64,000 nucleotides of DNA from an uncultured Clostridium sp. GTDB lineage: Bacteria; Bacillota; Clostridia; Lachnospirales; Lachnospiraceae. Below, piece by piece: positions 41,134-49,993 of the stretch (its first letter is position 1; the number at the start of each line of letters is the position of its first letter). The notes under the pieces were generated by a model. The model saw nothing but the letters and a program-made list of their open reading frames with translations, searched no databases and was not told where the DNA came from. The translations under genes were made by a program, and so were the position numbers. The stretch is from contig URNT01000008.1 in NCBI GenBank assembly GCA_900549235.1, positions 1-64,000 on the forward strand. Reading direction: 5' to 3'.

Positions 41134-41576
41134 AGATCCGACAGGAATCCTTAATATTTTCTTTTATTTGCTTTATAGGATGTTTAGGAATCCTCCACAC
41201 TTTAGTCACAAATCTCCGCTATTATATAGTCATAGACAAGGCAGCAGGCCTTTTTACATAGATCATGTTTTCTTTCCTTCATTTTCTTATAATTGAAAAG
41301 GATGGCCTCAGAGCCATCCTTTTCGACAATCATCCTCTTATACCACTCAAGAAATTTCTTTCTGGACCGCTTCCGTTTTCCTTTGCATCGTCCTTTATGT
41401 AGTCCCTGAGACAAAACTTCCCGCACCTGGACGCAAAATAAACTATAAAGATAACAGCCACATTGTTGTTTATGCAGAACAGACAATTTAAGATATGGAT
41501 TTTTATTGAAAATGACCATGCCGGTCTGTGGTACAATCGTAAAATATGAACACATATAAGGCAAGGAGGACAGGCT
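41134..41576. other. Intergenic region between MATE 1 and the MerR gene
   Basis: About 440 bases. It contains a perfect hairpin AAAAGGATGGC (41296-41306), six-base loop, GCCATCCTTTT (41313-41323), likely a terminator, and the MerR promoter at 41506-41537. A minus-strand frame of 120 codons (41202-41564) spans the hairpin and promoter. It has no family resemblance and is judged spurious. Confidence 0.5.
41506..41537 (+). promoter_or_regulatory. MerR-type promoter with 20-base spacer
   Basis: TTGAAA (41506-41511) and TACAAT (41532-41537) are 20 bases apart. The long spacer holds the dyad GACC-N5-GGTC (41514-41526). Overlong spacers with a central dyad are the hallmark of MerR-controlled promoters, suggesting autoregulation of the gene that follows. 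Confidence 0.55.
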
Positions 41577-42422
41577 ATGACGCAGCGGGAACCGGATGCC
41601 CTTAAAGAGGAACGCTATCTCATCGGGGAGGTGGGAAAGATCACCGGACTGTCAAAAAATACACTTCATTTTTATAATAAGATCGGGCTTCTTGTGCCGG
41701 ATTATATTGATGATACCAACCAGTACCGCTACTATTCCAGGTGGAACCTGTGGCAGCTGGATATTATCACCATCTGCCGAAAGCTGAGCATCCCCCTTGA
41801 AAAAGTAAAGCAGATCCTGGATCTCCAGGATAACGCGAAGATCACCCAGCTTCTAATGGAGTACAGGGACGAGGCCCTTACCCTCAGCCGCTATTACCGG
41901 CAGGTAGCCGACGATATTTTGTGGTATCACGAAGAGGGTCAGCGGATCGCCGCCTGTACCGGCCCCCAGCCAGTGCGCCTGGAGGCATTAAAAGAGGAAA
42001 CGGTGATCGCCGGGGTCTTAAAAAGAAAGCAAAGCTCCTACCACGCCAATCTCCAGGAGGCTGTCAAGGATGTGCTCCGGCACGCAAGCTCCATCAAACG
42101 CCGGTACGGCTATATTATGGGGCTGGAGCAGTTTTACAGAGGCGAGCTGTGCAAATGCCGTGAATACATGAAAGTGCCGGATCTCTCCACCCTTTCAAAG
42201 GCCGCCCCGGAAACCCTCTATACCATTCCCGCAGGGGCCTATGCCGTCTGCATGGTCCATATCGTCAATCACAGGGCGGATCTGTCTCCCCTGTTTTCCT
42301 GGCTTGAGGAGCACCATTTTCAGGCCCTGGAGGTGTATGCGGAGGAAGTGGGGCTGCAGCTTTTCAATTATATCGATGATTATTACTGTGAGCTGAAGGT
42401 ACGGCTGAAAACCGGAGATTAA
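41577..42422 (+). CDS. MerR-family transcriptional regulator (with effector domain)
   Basis: A 281-residue regulator. The N-terminal MerR winged helix starts YLIGEVGKITGLSKNTLHFY, followed by the typical NQYRYYSRWNLWQLDII and a coiled coil (about 75-115). The C-terminal domain (about 130-280) resembles GyrI-like small-molecule-binding domains. AAGGAGG precedes the start. A MATE exporter gene follows after 72 bases on the same strand, so drug-responsive control of that exporter is the natural reading. Confidence 0.88.
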   Translation: MTQREPDALKEERYLIGEVGKITGLSKNTLHFYNKIGLLVPDYIDDTNQYRYYSRWNLWQLDIITICRKLSIPLEKVKQILDLQDNAKITQLLMEYRDEALTLSRYYRQVADDILWYHEEGQRIAACTGPQPVRLEALKEETVIAGVLKRKQSSYHANLQEAVKDVLRHASSIKRRYGYIMGLEQFYRGELCKCREYMKVPDLSTLSKAAPETLYTIPAGAYAVCMVHIVNHRADLSPLFSWLEEHHFQALEVYAEEVGLQLFNYIDDYYCELKVRLKTGD

Positions 42423-42494
42423 ATCCTTTCATTTTCCTCTTGACCGTGTAGTTACTACATCCTTTAAGCTATTGGCTCGAAAGGACGTGATAAC

Positions 42495-43859
42495 ATGAAC
42501 ACAGAGAACATGAAAAACCAGAAAATGGATGATGCATCTATGTGGAGGCTCCTGGTGCGGCTTTCCCTGCCGGTGATGCTGGCCCTCCTGATCCAGTCGG
42601 TTTACAATATCGTAGACAGCTATTTTATAGGGAAATACTCTCCCGAAGGGCTGACGGCCCTTTCCATCATCTTCCCTATCCAGCTTCTTATGACCGCCCT
42701 GGCTACCGGCACCGGAGCCGGGCTGAATATCCTCATTGCCCGAATGGACGGCACCGGGCGCAGCCGGTCTCAGAAGCGGCTTCTGCGCCGTGGCATGGCC
42801 CTGGGCTGCTTTAACTTTATCTGCTTTGCCGCCGCAGGACTTCTGCTTTGCAGAGGCTATTATCATTTTTCCTCGAATCAGCCCCTTGTAAGGGAATATG
42901 GAATCCAGTATACCAGGATCATCCTTCTCTTTTCCATGGGTATGTTTTTAGAAGCAAACTGCACCAAAATCCTTCACGCCAAGGGCAGTATGATCCTTCC
43001 CATGGCCGCTCAGGTGGCAGGGGCCCTGGTGAATGTGGTGCTGGATCCGATTCTGATCTTCGGACAGTTCGGCCTTCCGGCCATGGGAATCCGGGGTGCG
43101 GCCATCGCTACGGTGGCAGGCCAGTGGTGCGCCATGGGGATCGTGCTGGCGGCAGTTTTAAGGCTTTATAAGAGGCTTCCTTTTCAGGAGGAGCATGAGA
43201 TTGCAAAGCCGATTTACAAAGACTGGAGCTCCATTTACCAGGCGGGCCTTCCTTCCATCGTCATGCAGTCCCTGAATACCCTGTATATCATTGGTCTTAA
43301 CCTGGTTTTAAAGTCATTTTCAGAAGATGCTGTAACGGTGCTGGGGATTTATTATAAGCTGCAGACCTTCTTTTTCATCCCCCTGCTTGGACTGCAGCAG
43401 GTGATCCTGCCGGTAATCAGCTACCATTACGGGGCCGGAAATAAGAAACAGATCCGGGACACCCTCTACTGCTCCATCGGCATCGGCCTTGGAGTCATGG
43501 GCCTTGGAATGGCCTCCTTTATGCTGATGCCAAAGGTCCTCCTGTCTATCTTTTCCGTCAAGCCGGAGATCCTCTCCATCGGAAAGACAGCCCTGCCCAT
43601 TATCTCCATCAGCTTCCTTCCGGCCGCCTTTGTTATTATGCTGACTGTATATTTCCAGGGAGTGGATCAGGGACTGTACAGCCTGTGCGTCACAGTGCTT
43701 CGGCAGCTGATTCTTTTAGTCCCTCTGGCGTGGGTCTTTCATTTCTTCGGACTTAAGCAGGTGTGGCTTACCTTCCCAGTGACGGAGATTCTTTCCGCCT
43801 CCTGCGCCATTTTTCTGTACCGGAAGGGCCGGGCCAGAGAAATGACTTTGACAAGATAA
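42495..43859 (+). CDS. MATE-family efflux transporter 2
   Basis: A 454-residue protein with twelve hydrophobic segments. It has the MATE blocks MLALLIQSVYNIVDSYFIGK and AGALVNVVLDPILIFGQFGL, and LGLQQVILPVISYHYGAGNK in the second half. It lies downstream of a MerR regulator with which it probably forms an operon or a regulated pair. It is related to, but clearly diverged from, MATE 1 at 39808. The exported substrate is unknown. Confidence 0.92.
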   Translation: MNTENMKNQKMDDASMWRLLVRLSLPVMLALLIQSVYNIVDSYFIGKYSPEGLTALSIIFPIQLLMTALATGTGAGLNILIARMDGTGRSRSQKRLLRRGMALGCFNFICFAAAGLLLCRGYYHFSSNQPLVREYGIQYTRIILLFSMGMFLEANCTKILHAKGSMILPMAAQVAGALVNVVLDPILIFGQFGLPAMGIRGAAIATVAGQWCAMGIVLAAVLRLYKRLPFQEEHEIAKPIYKDWSSIYQAGLPSIVMQSLNTLYIIGLNLVLKSFSEDAVTVLGIYYKLQTFFFIPLLGLQQVILPVISYHYGAGNKKQIRDTLYCSIGIGLGVMGLGMASFMLMPKVLLSIFSVKPEILSIGKTALPIISISFLPAAFVIMLTVYFQGVDQGLYSLCVTVLRQLILLVPLAWVFHFFGLKQVWLTFPVTEILSASCAIFLYRKGRAREMTLTR

Positions 43860-43882
43860 TACTTTGAATCGCTAAAAAATGC

Positions 43883-43911
43883 TTGTGCCCTGCCAGATTT
43901 CGTCGTATACT
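43883..43911 (+). promoter_or_regulatory. Sigma-A type promoter of icd
   Basis: TTGTGC (43883-43888), a 17-base spacer and TATACT (43906-43911), about 35 bases before the icd start. Confidence 0.7.
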
Positions 43912-43945
43912 ATGATAGAAAGCAAATAGACAGGAGGACACAGTT

Positions 43946-45142
43946 ATGGAAAAGATTAAGATGACCACTCCCCTTGTGGAGATGGACGGCGACGAGATGA
44001 CCAGGATTCTTTGGCAGATGATCAAGGAACACCTGCTGCTGCCTTTTATTGACCTGAAGACTGAGTATTATGACCTGGGCCTTGAATACAGGGATGAGAC
44101 GAATGACCAGGTGACCGTTGATTCAGCTAATGCCACAAAGAAATACGGCGTTGCTGTAAAATGTGCTACCATTACCCCAAATGCAGCCCGTATGGATGAA
44201 TACCACCTGAAGGAAATGTGGAAGAGCCCTAACGCCACCATCCGCGCCATCTTAGACGGTACCGTATTCCGTACTCCGATCATTGTAAAAGGCATTGAGC
44301 CATGTGTAAAAAACTGGAAAAAGCCCATTACCATCGCAAGACACGCCTACGGCGATGTATACAAGGCAGCTGAGATGAAGATTCCGGGAGCCGGAAAAGC
44401 AGAACTGGTATATACAGCTGAAGACGGTACAGAAAGCCGGGAGCTGATTCACACCTTCAACTGCCCGGGTATCCTTCAGGGTATGCACAATATCACCCCT
44501 TCCATCGAAAGCTTCGCAAGAAGCTGCTTTAACTACGCCCTGGATACAAAGCAGGAGCTGTGGTTTGCTACAAAGGACACCATTTCCAAGAAATATGACC
44601 ACACCTTCAAGGACATTTTCCAGGAAATCTTTGACGCTGAATATGCGGATAAATTTAAAGAGGCCGGTATCTCCTACTTCTATACTCTGATCGATGATGC
44701 CGTAGCCCGTGTGATGAAATCTGAGGGAGGCTATATCTGGGCCTGCAAGAACTACGATGGTGATGTGATGAGTGATATGATCTCCTCTGCCTTCGGTTCC
44801 CTGGCTATGATGACTTCCGTTCTTGTATCTCCTGAGGGATATTTTGAGTATGAGGCTGCCCACGGTACGGTACAGCGCCATTATTATAAGCACTTAAAGG
44901 GCGAGGAAACCTCTACCAACTCCGTTGCCACCATTTTCGCATGGAGCGGTGCTCTGAGAAAGAGAGGCGAGCTGGATCAGAATAAGGAGCTGATGGAGTT
45001 TGCTGACCGGCTTGAAAAGGCTGCCATCGATACCATCGAAGGCGGCGAGATGACCAAGGATCTGGCCCTGATCACCAGCAACCCAAATCCTGTAGTTTTA
45101 AACAGCGAGGACTTTATTAAGGCCATTGCCAAGCGTCTGTAA
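43946..45142 (+). CDS. icd: NADP-dependent isocitrate dehydrogenase
   Basis: A 398-residue enzyme of the eukaryotic-like (subfamily II) NADP-isocitrate dehydrogenases. It converts isocitrate to 2-oxoglutarate, supplying glutamate synthesis in an anaerobe with an incomplete TCA cycle. Diagnostic blocks are MDGDEMTRILWQMIKE, TITPNAARMDEYHLKEMWKS with the substrate-binding serine, and EYEAAHGTVQRHYY. Length and order are complete. The ribosome site is CAGGAGG. It has its own promoter and terminator. Confidence 0.96.
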   Translation: MEKIKMTTPLVEMDGDEMTRILWQMIKEHLLLPFIDLKTEYYDLGLEYRDETNDQVTVDSANATKKYGVAVKCATITPNAARMDEYHLKEMWKSPNATIRAILDGTVFRTPIIVKGIEPCVKNWKKPITIARHAYGDVYKAAEMKIPGAGKAELVYTAEDGTESRELIHTFNCPGILQGMHNITPSIESFARSCFNYALDTKQELWFATKDTISKKYDHTFKDIFQEIFDAEYADKFKEAGISYFYTLIDDAVARVMKSEGGYIWACKNYDGDVMSDMISSAFGSLAMMTSVLVSPEGYFEYEAAHGTVQRHYYKHLKGEETSTNSVATIFAWSGALRKRGELDQNKELMEFADRLEKAAIDTIEGGEMTKDLALITSNPNPVVLNSEDFIKAIAKRL

Positions 45143-45154
45143 GAATAAAAATAC

Positions 45155-45189
45155 AATACCCCCATTCCGAACTGGATGGGGGTATTTTT
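45155..45189 (+). terminator. Terminator of icd
   Basis: An 11-bp stem (45155-45165 with 45176-45186), a ten-base loop and a T-run to 45189. The minus-strand gene ending at 45195 may use it as well. Confidence 0.88.
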
Positions 45190-45194
45190 ATAGG

Positions 45195-45710
45195 TCAATC
45201 CAGCCGTTCTATGTTCACAGTGGCAATGGCTGACTGCCCCGGTTCTCCGGCTATCATGGATGTAATCCCCGCTCCGCTTAAATCCTGTATATCCTTCATC
45301 GTACACTCCATTGTAACAAAGGCTTCCCGGATCACCGGGGCATGAACGGCTTTTCCATGGTCAAGGGTGAAGCCTCCTGCCGCAAACTCATCCTCCTCCA
45401 GGTCATTGCAGTGGATGGTATGGATCAGCCGGTCATACATACTTATGGGAAGGAAATTGATACAGAAGCATTTTTCTCTCTGAATGTTTGCATAGGTGTA
45501 AGTATGCTGATAAAGATTGCCCATAACCGCAAAAAAATACCGTCCTATCCCCATGGAAACAGCTCCATGCGTGGAAGCAGACATTCGGCTTTCCATTTTC
45601 CTTCTAGGTAGTGATGGCAAATAAAACAGTCGGAATACCTGCCGTTGTCTCAAAATGTGAAAACAGTTCATTTTGTTTGATTTCTTTCTCGTCTGCATCA
45701 GCTTCTTCAT
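45195..45710 (-). CDS. Flavin reductase-like protein, probably degraded
   Basis: A 171-codon frame whose central part (about 40-145) resembles flavin reductase/DIM6-NTAB FMN-binding proteins: STHGAVSMGIGRYFFAVMGN, REKCFCINFLPI and DEFAAGGFTLDH. The first 35 residues do not look like the family. The region after DLSGAGITSM jumps to a normal-looking ending GQSAIATVNIERLD, so roughly 40 residues seem to be missing there. The start is uncertain; an internal ATG near residue 39 is also possible. I read it as a recently damaged gene, in keeping with other decayed genes in this stretch. Confidence 0.55.
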   Translation of the reverse strand: MKKLMQTRKKSNKMNCFHILRQRQVFRLFYLPSLPRRKMESRMSASTHGAVSMGIGRYFFAVMGNLYQHTYTYANIQREKCFCINFLPISMYDRLIHTIHCNDLEEDEFAAGGFTLDHGKAVHAPVIREAFVTMECTMKDIQDLSGAGITSMIAGEPGQSAIATVNIERLD

Positions 45711-45721
45711 GGTAGAATCAT

Positions 45722-45934
45722 CTATTCTAAAATCACAGGAAGAATCACCATAATAATTCCAAACAGTACAAATAAAATACCGCCTAATCTGGTGCTTTGC
45801 AGGTAAAAATCAGATGATTCATCTGCCCGGTAGGATTTCCATTTTTCCGTCCATTCCCAGATTAAATCAGGTCTTAAAAAAATGAATGCCCCCGCTGCGG
45901 CAACTATGATTCCTCCAAAAATAGAATACAACAT
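45722..45934 (-). CDS. Small DUF6199-like membrane protein
   Basis: A 70-residue protein with two hydrophobic segments (about 2-18 and 48-68), separated by a charged stretch beginning RPDLIWEWTEKWKSY. The pattern and the RPDLIW-x-W-T-E-KWKS motif fit the DUF6199 group, of unknown function. The start at 45934 follows GGGAGG by six bases; the longer frame to 45982 lacks such a site. It begins a run of small minus-strand genes that extends to about 48.7 kb. Confidence 0.65.
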   Translation of the reverse strand: MLYSIFGGIIVAAAGAFIFLRPDLIWEWTEKWKSYRADESSDFYLQSTRLGGILFVLFGIIMVILPVILE

Positions 45935-46039
45935 ATAACGCCTCCCTTCGCCCCAGAGAATACTTCCGCCAAATAAAACCATAACGTCGGCCTGGCAGAT
46001 TCCGTATTTGTCCTGTAATTACCGGGCATCAGATCTGGA

Positions 46040-46423
46040 TTATCTCTTTTTCCCAGAAATGATCTCCCTTCCAATCCCCTTCTCCAGCCTCCATTCCGGC
46101 GCAGTGCCGTCATCTGCCCAGTATTCATCCACTGCTGTGATTTTATCATCCACAACCCGGATGAAGGAAGTGGCGTGAAATGACATACTGCCATCTTTGG
46201 GGTATACACAAGTGACTGTAATAAATAAATCGTTTATTTTCTCAACTCTCTCTACTTCTCCCTCCCAGCGGCCGGGATATTCACAGTTGGCAATTATAAA
46301 TTCATCTGCCGTAAAATGTTCATTGGTGCAATGCCAGTTGATGTATGCGGCTGGGGCAAAGTAGGCTTTGATGGCGGCTGCATTTTGTTCTAATATGTCT
46401 TTCCAAAATTGATATATGTTCAT
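46040..46423 (-). CDS. SnoaL/NTF2-like fold protein
   Basis: A 127-residue protein with the size and pattern of the NTF2-like superfamily: FWKDILEQNAAAIKAYFAPA at the start, NWHCTNEHFTADEFIIANCE in the middle, and FHATSFIRVVDDKITAVDEY near the end. Such proteins act as small-molecule isomerases, binding modules or stress proteins; no specific role can be given. The start at 46423 follows AAAGGA; upstream in-frame codons lack a site. Confidence 0.75.
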   Translation of the reverse strand: MNIYQFWKDILEQNAAAIKAYFAPAAYINWHCTNEHFTADEFIIANCEYPGRWEGEVERVEKINDLFITVTCVYPKDGSMSFHATSFIRVVDDKITAVDEYWADDGTAPEWRLEKGIGREIISGKKR

Positions 46424-46561
46424 AGGGTCTTGTCCTTTCAGTGAGTGAAGGGGAGACTGGCTTCTTCCAGAAAGAAAATCCCCTCTATCAAGTTGATAAA
46501 CATTTCCAAATTCTCTGCCCTCTCCCAAAACATGGTATCAATACCTGAAACTCCAGAAAAT

Positions 46562-46897
46562 TCATTTCACCAGATATTTTTCAAAGGCCTTATGAGTATC
46601 TATGTGTACCTCTCTGAAAAACAGGATCAGCCAGATTATAAATGCAGGAATTGCCATATAGGGCGTTACCAGACAGGACAGCACAGCTCCTGTAAGCATA
46701 ATAGCTGACCATGTGAAACACTGGTTTCTTATATCACGGCAGATCCAAGCTTTGTCATACAATGCCTGTTCTTCCTTAGATAGAGAATTGAACCCGGAGA
46801 CCAACCCGGCTGCCTTCTCTTTCAATATCCAAAATACGATCCCCATAATGAAAAATGGAAATACAAGAGCTCCGCATATCCAGAATCCTACATTCAT
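46562..46897 (-). CDS. DUF3784-like membrane protein
   Basis: A 111-residue protein with three hydrophobic segments (about 3-22, 60-77 and 80-97). The middle motif EKAAGLVSGFNSLSKEEQAL is characteristic of DUF3784 proteins, whose function is unknown and which are common in Firmicutes. The start at 46897 follows GGAGG by six bases. It is probably single; the neighbours are unrelated small genes. Confidence 0.75.
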   Translation of the reverse strand: MNVGFWICGALVFPFFIMGIVFWILKEKAAGLVSGFNSLSKEEQALYDKAWICRDIRNQCFTWSAIMLTGAVLSCLVTPYMAIPAFIIWLILFFREVHIDTHKAFEKYLVK

Positions 46898-47025
46898 ATT
46901 TAACCTCCGCTGTGGCAGAAACATGACCTATATCCGTTTTTTTCTATTGTATAGGATTGCAGGCTTTTTCGACAGCCATTTTTTTCGTAAAACAAATTTT
47001 TTATTCTCTGACACAATATGGATAT

Positions 47026-47505
47026 TTACACCTGTTTACGGCCAAACAACACAAAAAGGAAGGGCGCCAAAAATCTCAGCCATCCAATCACAGAAGCAAA
47101 ATTTCCAAGGTATTCTTTTAAGCTTAAAGAAAGCTCCTGGAAAAAGCCGGTCCATCTGAGGGGCATTCCCAAATGCATAAATAAAACCCCGGCAGGCCCC
47201 GTTGTTGCGCCGGTGAGTAGTTGGAGCAGAAACAGTATGATCCCATAGCCAGAAACAACCGCAGCAGAAATGAATATTTCCTTCCTCGACTGTTTTAGGA
47301 GCAGAAGCATTCCGCCCAGCACCAAAGCCGCTGCCAGGAGCCCTGCGCTTGTAAGCAGCGATGCCCAGCTGCTTATCCCACCAGCTTCCGTTATACCAAA
47401 TCGCAGTACCATTTTTATATAAATGGAATTATAAAAAAATCCGGCAGCAACTGCAATCAGAGGAACCCGCCAAATACTATTTGCGTACTGTTTCCATTTT
47501 TCCAT
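47026..47505 (-). CDS. Hypothetical four-helix membrane protein
   Basis: A 159-residue protein with about four hydrophobic segments (around 12-30, 40-65, 75-95 and 135-155) and a basic C-terminal end. I do not recognise the family. The start at 47505 follows AAAAGGAGG, a strong site; codons further upstream overlap the preceding gene. The preceding gene (47531-48163) ends 25 bases upstream, so the two are probably co-transcribed. Confidence 0.6.
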   Translation of the reverse strand: MEKWKQYANSIWRVPLIAVAAGFFYNSIYIKMVLRFGITEAGGISSWASLLTSAGLLAAALVLGGMLLLLKQSRKEIFISAAVVSGYGIILFLLQLLTGATTGPAGVLFMHLGMPLRWTGFFQELSLSLKEYLGNFASVIGWLRFLAPFLFVLFGRKQV

Positions 47506-47530
47506 TAAAATCCTCCTTTTCTGCGTTTGT

Positions 47531-48163
47531 CTAAATCCCATGGCAGTTCCATTTTACTCTGTCCTCAATCAGGAGCCCATTTCGTCCAATGCACTCATAA
47601 GTGAAGACTGCTTTTCTTTCATCAGAAGAAGAAATGATGCAAAATGGTTCTATCTGGGGCCAGGTCCCTCCTGCAATTTCTTCTGCTGATGGCGGAATGT
47701 CAGAACCCTCCCATCCGGTCTGTATCGCTAAAACAGAAGTGTCTGCCCATATTTCTTTGGAAACAGATATTAGCAGCTCCATTCTTCCAGGTTTCAATAT
47801 TTCAAAATAGTTCCCGTCCTTTTCTCTGGTATATTCCCGTAAATCATCTTCAGGAATAATTAACTCAAAAGAGAATGTGCTCTCCCCTCTGGTATTCATA
47901 ATAAATAACCGGACTTCTGAAAAGTTAAAATAGTGGAACTGTATTTGCTTATAACCCTGCAGATAGTGCTGGGTATATCCAAGCTCAAAGTCTGCATCTA
48001 ATTTACTCTGATTCCACGTAATGATGTCCTCAAAGGAATCCTTTTCGTACTCCCAGCAGCCGCTTTTAAACACAAGGCCAGAATGGATCAGGGCTTCACA
48101 AAAGGTCCTGACTGCATCCTGGCTTTTATGAAACTCAAACGTTACAGAAAAATATGCCGGCAT
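47531..48163 (-). CDS. Hypothetical soluble protein
   Basis: A 210-residue acidic protein without membrane segments or signal. It begins MPAYFSVTFEFHKSQDAVRT and is rich in aromatic residues; a WNQSKLDADFELGYTQHYLQ block lies near the middle. The size and character resemble polymorphic-toxin immunity or SMI1-like proteins, but I see no diagnostic motif and give no function. The start at 48163 has GGGAGGG seven bases upstream; the ATG two codons earlier is too close to that site. Confidence 0.6.
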   Translation of the reverse strand: MPAYFSVTFEFHKSQDAVRTFCEALIHSGLVFKSGCWEYEKDSFEDIITWNQSKLDADFELGYTQHYLQGYKQIQFHYFNFSEVRLFIMNTRGESTFSFELIIPEDDLREYTREKDGNYFEILKPGRMELLISVSKEIWADTSVLAIQTGWEGSDIPPSAEEIAGGTWPQIEPFCIISSSDERKAVFTYECIGRNGLLIEDRVKWNCHGI

Positions 48164-48231
48164 TATCATCCCTCCCTATACCAGCTGTTTCAGCCCCGCT
48201 GTCTAATAACCAGAATGCTCCGAAGACAAAA

Positions 48232-48675
48232 CTATTTCCAATGCTTTAACTGCGAAAGCCAGGAATCAAACTGAGCGCGCCTGACGTCCTGTTCCAGGTG
48301 GTCAGGATTGGGGATCTGTTCCACAAGAAAATCCAGCAGAGACTCTTTTGACTGATACATAAACTTCCCATCTGCATAACACCATTTACAGTAATCCTCG
48401 TTGAAGCTGCCATCGGGCTCCCGGCTGATGATCTCATCCTCATTCAGGGGCATTCCGCAGCACTGACAGACAAGCCGGCGCGGCGCTCCCAGAAGGGTAT
48501 TGATGGATACGCCAAATTCCCGGGATAATAATTTTAATGTATCCGTACCTGGCTGTGTTTCACCCATCTCCCAGCGGCTCACCGCCTGTCTGGTAACCAT
48601 CACCCGCTCTGCCATCTGTTCCTGCGTAAGATTATGTTTCTCTCGGAGATTTTTAATCATATCCTGTATTTCCAT
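48232..48675 (-). CDS. XRE-family regulator with C-terminal zinc-ribbon domain
   Basis: A 147-residue protein. Residues about 5-60 are a Cro/cI-type helix-turn-helix (LREKHNLTQEQMAERVMVTR, then QAVSRWEMGETQPG). Residues about 68-145 form a putative zinc-ribbon domain with CQCCGMPL and DYCKWCYADG, found in many small Firmicute proteins. The fusion suggests a metal- or stress-responsive regulator; the target is unknown. The start at 48675 is supported by GGAGGAG; the frame stays open 56 codons upstream, but that stretch has no better site. Confidence 0.85.
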   Translation of the reverse strand: MEIQDMIKNLREKHNLTQEQMAERVMVTRQAVSRWEMGETQPGTDTLKLLSREFGVSINTLLGAPRRLVCQCCGMPLNEDEIISREPDGSFNEDYCKWCYADGKFMYQSKESLLDFLVEQIPNPDHLEQDVRRAQFDSWLSQLKHWK

Positions 48676-48811
48676 ATCTGCTCCTCCTGGAAAATCTTTT
48701 TTCTCTATCATAACCTTTTGAAGGGTATTCGGCAAGCAACCTGCGGTTGCCAGGTCACCGTCTCCATAAAATTTTATTTTGTCTGGATAAATGTATTTGA
48801 ATTTGTGCATG

Positions 48812-48925
48812 TTAAAGCTCCAGCTTACTGCCATCTGTAGCAAACATCATATCATTATCATAATCCTTCGGCTGGTTTCCCAATTTTTCAAGAAAATCTG
48901 ATACATGATTCTGAGAAGCAGTCAT
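48812..48925 (-). CDS. Small ORF, 37 codons, coupled to the preceding one
   Basis: It reads MTASQNHVSDFLEKLGNQPK and continues as an acidic stretch ending FATDGSKLEL. Its ATG overlaps the stop of the preceding small ORF (ATGA at 48922-48925). The composition is protein-like, but I do not recognise a family. The pair could be two tiny genes or one gene split by a frameshift. Confidence 0.4.
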   Translation of the reverse strand: MTASQNHVSDFLEKLGNQPKDYDNDMMFATDGSKLEL

Positions 48926-49032
48926 TTATAATCCGTACCCAAACCGCCCCCTCCCACAAACTTTCCCTGCACCATCCGGTATATAATAAGATATTCGCTG
49001 TCATCTTCTCCAAGCCATTCCTCTGCTGCCAT
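48922..49032 (-). CDS. Small ORF, 36 codons
   Basis: It starts MAAEEWLGEDDSEYLIIYRM after a good ribosome site (AGAGGGAG, six bases) and ends GGGGLGTDYK. It lies 17 bases after the metallophosphoesterase stop and is coupled to the next small ORF by an ATGA overlap. No family recognised; it may be the start of a broken gene. Confidence 0.4.
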   Translation of the reverse strand: MAAEEWLGEDDSEYLIIYRMVQGKFVGGGGLGTDYK

Positions 49033-49049
49033 AATAAACTCCCTCTAAA

Positions 49050-49778
49050 TCAATATACTCCCCGGCTGTCACATGGATCAAGCCCTTCCAGCCGGTATGG
49101 CTTAAATCTCAGATAATCCGCAGAAACAAGGCTGTATTCAATCCCATTTACCTCCCCCAGGAAGCTGTCCTGGTAGTTATCCCGGCCATGGATATGGGAG
49201 TAAATGACCTGTGAAGCGCCGTATTCCTCTGCCAGCCTGGTAAAGCAGCTTTCCTCCTCTCCTATGCTGGTAGGAGGATAATGGAGAAACATCAGAAACC
49301 TTTCATACCCGGCGGCCCGGGCCTGCTCAAAGGAGAAACGCAGCCGTTCAAGCTCCCGCTCAGTCAGCTTCCCAGCCTGCTCCGGCGTATCCCGGCCTTC
49401 GTCGCAGTAGCCCTTTGTCCCTACCAGGGCATAGTCTTTATAGGTGAAAAAATTGTTCTGAAGAAAGGACAGCTGTCCTTCATACCTGCGGTTCAGCTGC
49501 TCCGTTTTCTTTACCTCCCAGAACAGGTCATGGTTTCCCCGAAGGAGGATCTTCCGGCCGGGAAGGGCTGCGATAAAAGCCAGATCTTCCTCACACTCTG
49601 CCAGCTTCCGTCCCCAGGAATGATCCCCCGTCACTACTACAGTGTCCTCCGGCCGGACCATTTTCTTCCAGTATTTTTCTATTTTTTCAGCATGATTCTT
49701 CCATTCTTTTCCAAACTGATCCATAGGCTTCGGATACTGGAAGGAAAGATGGAGATCACCGATGGCATAAATGGACAT
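49050..49778 (-). CDS. Metallophosphoesterase
   Basis: A 242-residue calcineurin-like phosphoesterase. The metal-binding motifs appear in order: IGDLHLSF (residues 6-13), VVVTGDHSW near 49, LLRGNHDLFW near 78, FLHYPP near 164, and YSHIHGRDNY near 193. The D-x-H, GD, GNHD and H-x-H series is complete, so it should be an active two-metal hydrolase. The substrate is unknown; related clostridial proteins are described only as serine/threonine-phosphatase-like. A 30-codon membrane peptide gene ends 11 bases before its start, and GGAGGGGG forms its ribosome site. Confidence 0.9.
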   Translation of the reverse strand: MSIYAIGDLHLSFQYPKPMDQFGKEWKNHAEKIEKYWKKMVRPEDTVVVTGDHSWGRKLAECEEDLAFIAALPGRKILLRGNHDLFWEVKKTEQLNRRYEGQLSFLQNNFFTYKDYALVGTKGYCDEGRDTPEQAGKLTERELERLRFSFEQARAAGYERFLMFLHYPPTSIGEEESCFTRLAEEYGASQVIYSHIHGRDNYQDSFLGEVNGIEYSLVSADYLRFKPYRLEGLDPCDSRGVY

Positions 49779-49789
49779 TTTCCCCCTCC

Positions 49790-49882
49790 TTACCCAAAAT
49801 GGAACGGAACCAGCCAGTCAGGAATAAAGCCAAAAAACATTCCAATTACAATCATGCCCCAGTCTACATCACGGGTTTTCAT
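49790..49882 (-). CDS. Small hydrophobic peptide gene (30 codons)
   Basis: It reads MKTRDVDWGMIVIGMFFGFI followed by PDWLVPFHFG. One membrane-spanning segment is visible. GGGAGGATG precedes the ATG with a slightly long gap, and the stop lies 11 bases before the metallophosphoesterase start, so translation of the two could be linked. No family recognised. It is below the size usually annotated. Confidence 0.45.
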   Translation of the reverse strand: MKTRDVDWGMIVIGMFFGFIPDWLVPFHFG

Positions 49883-49993
49883 AATGGCACATCCTCCCGA
49901 AACAGATTTGAACAAATAAATAGATTTTGAATATAAAATGTTCAGTTTATTTTAACTTATCACAGACTGATAGAAAAAACAATTACAGATGCC

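Noticed and set aside
41202..41564. Minus-strand frame of 120 codons before the MerR gene
   Set aside because: It runs through a perfect hairpin and through the MerR promoter, and has no family resemblance. Most likely spurious.
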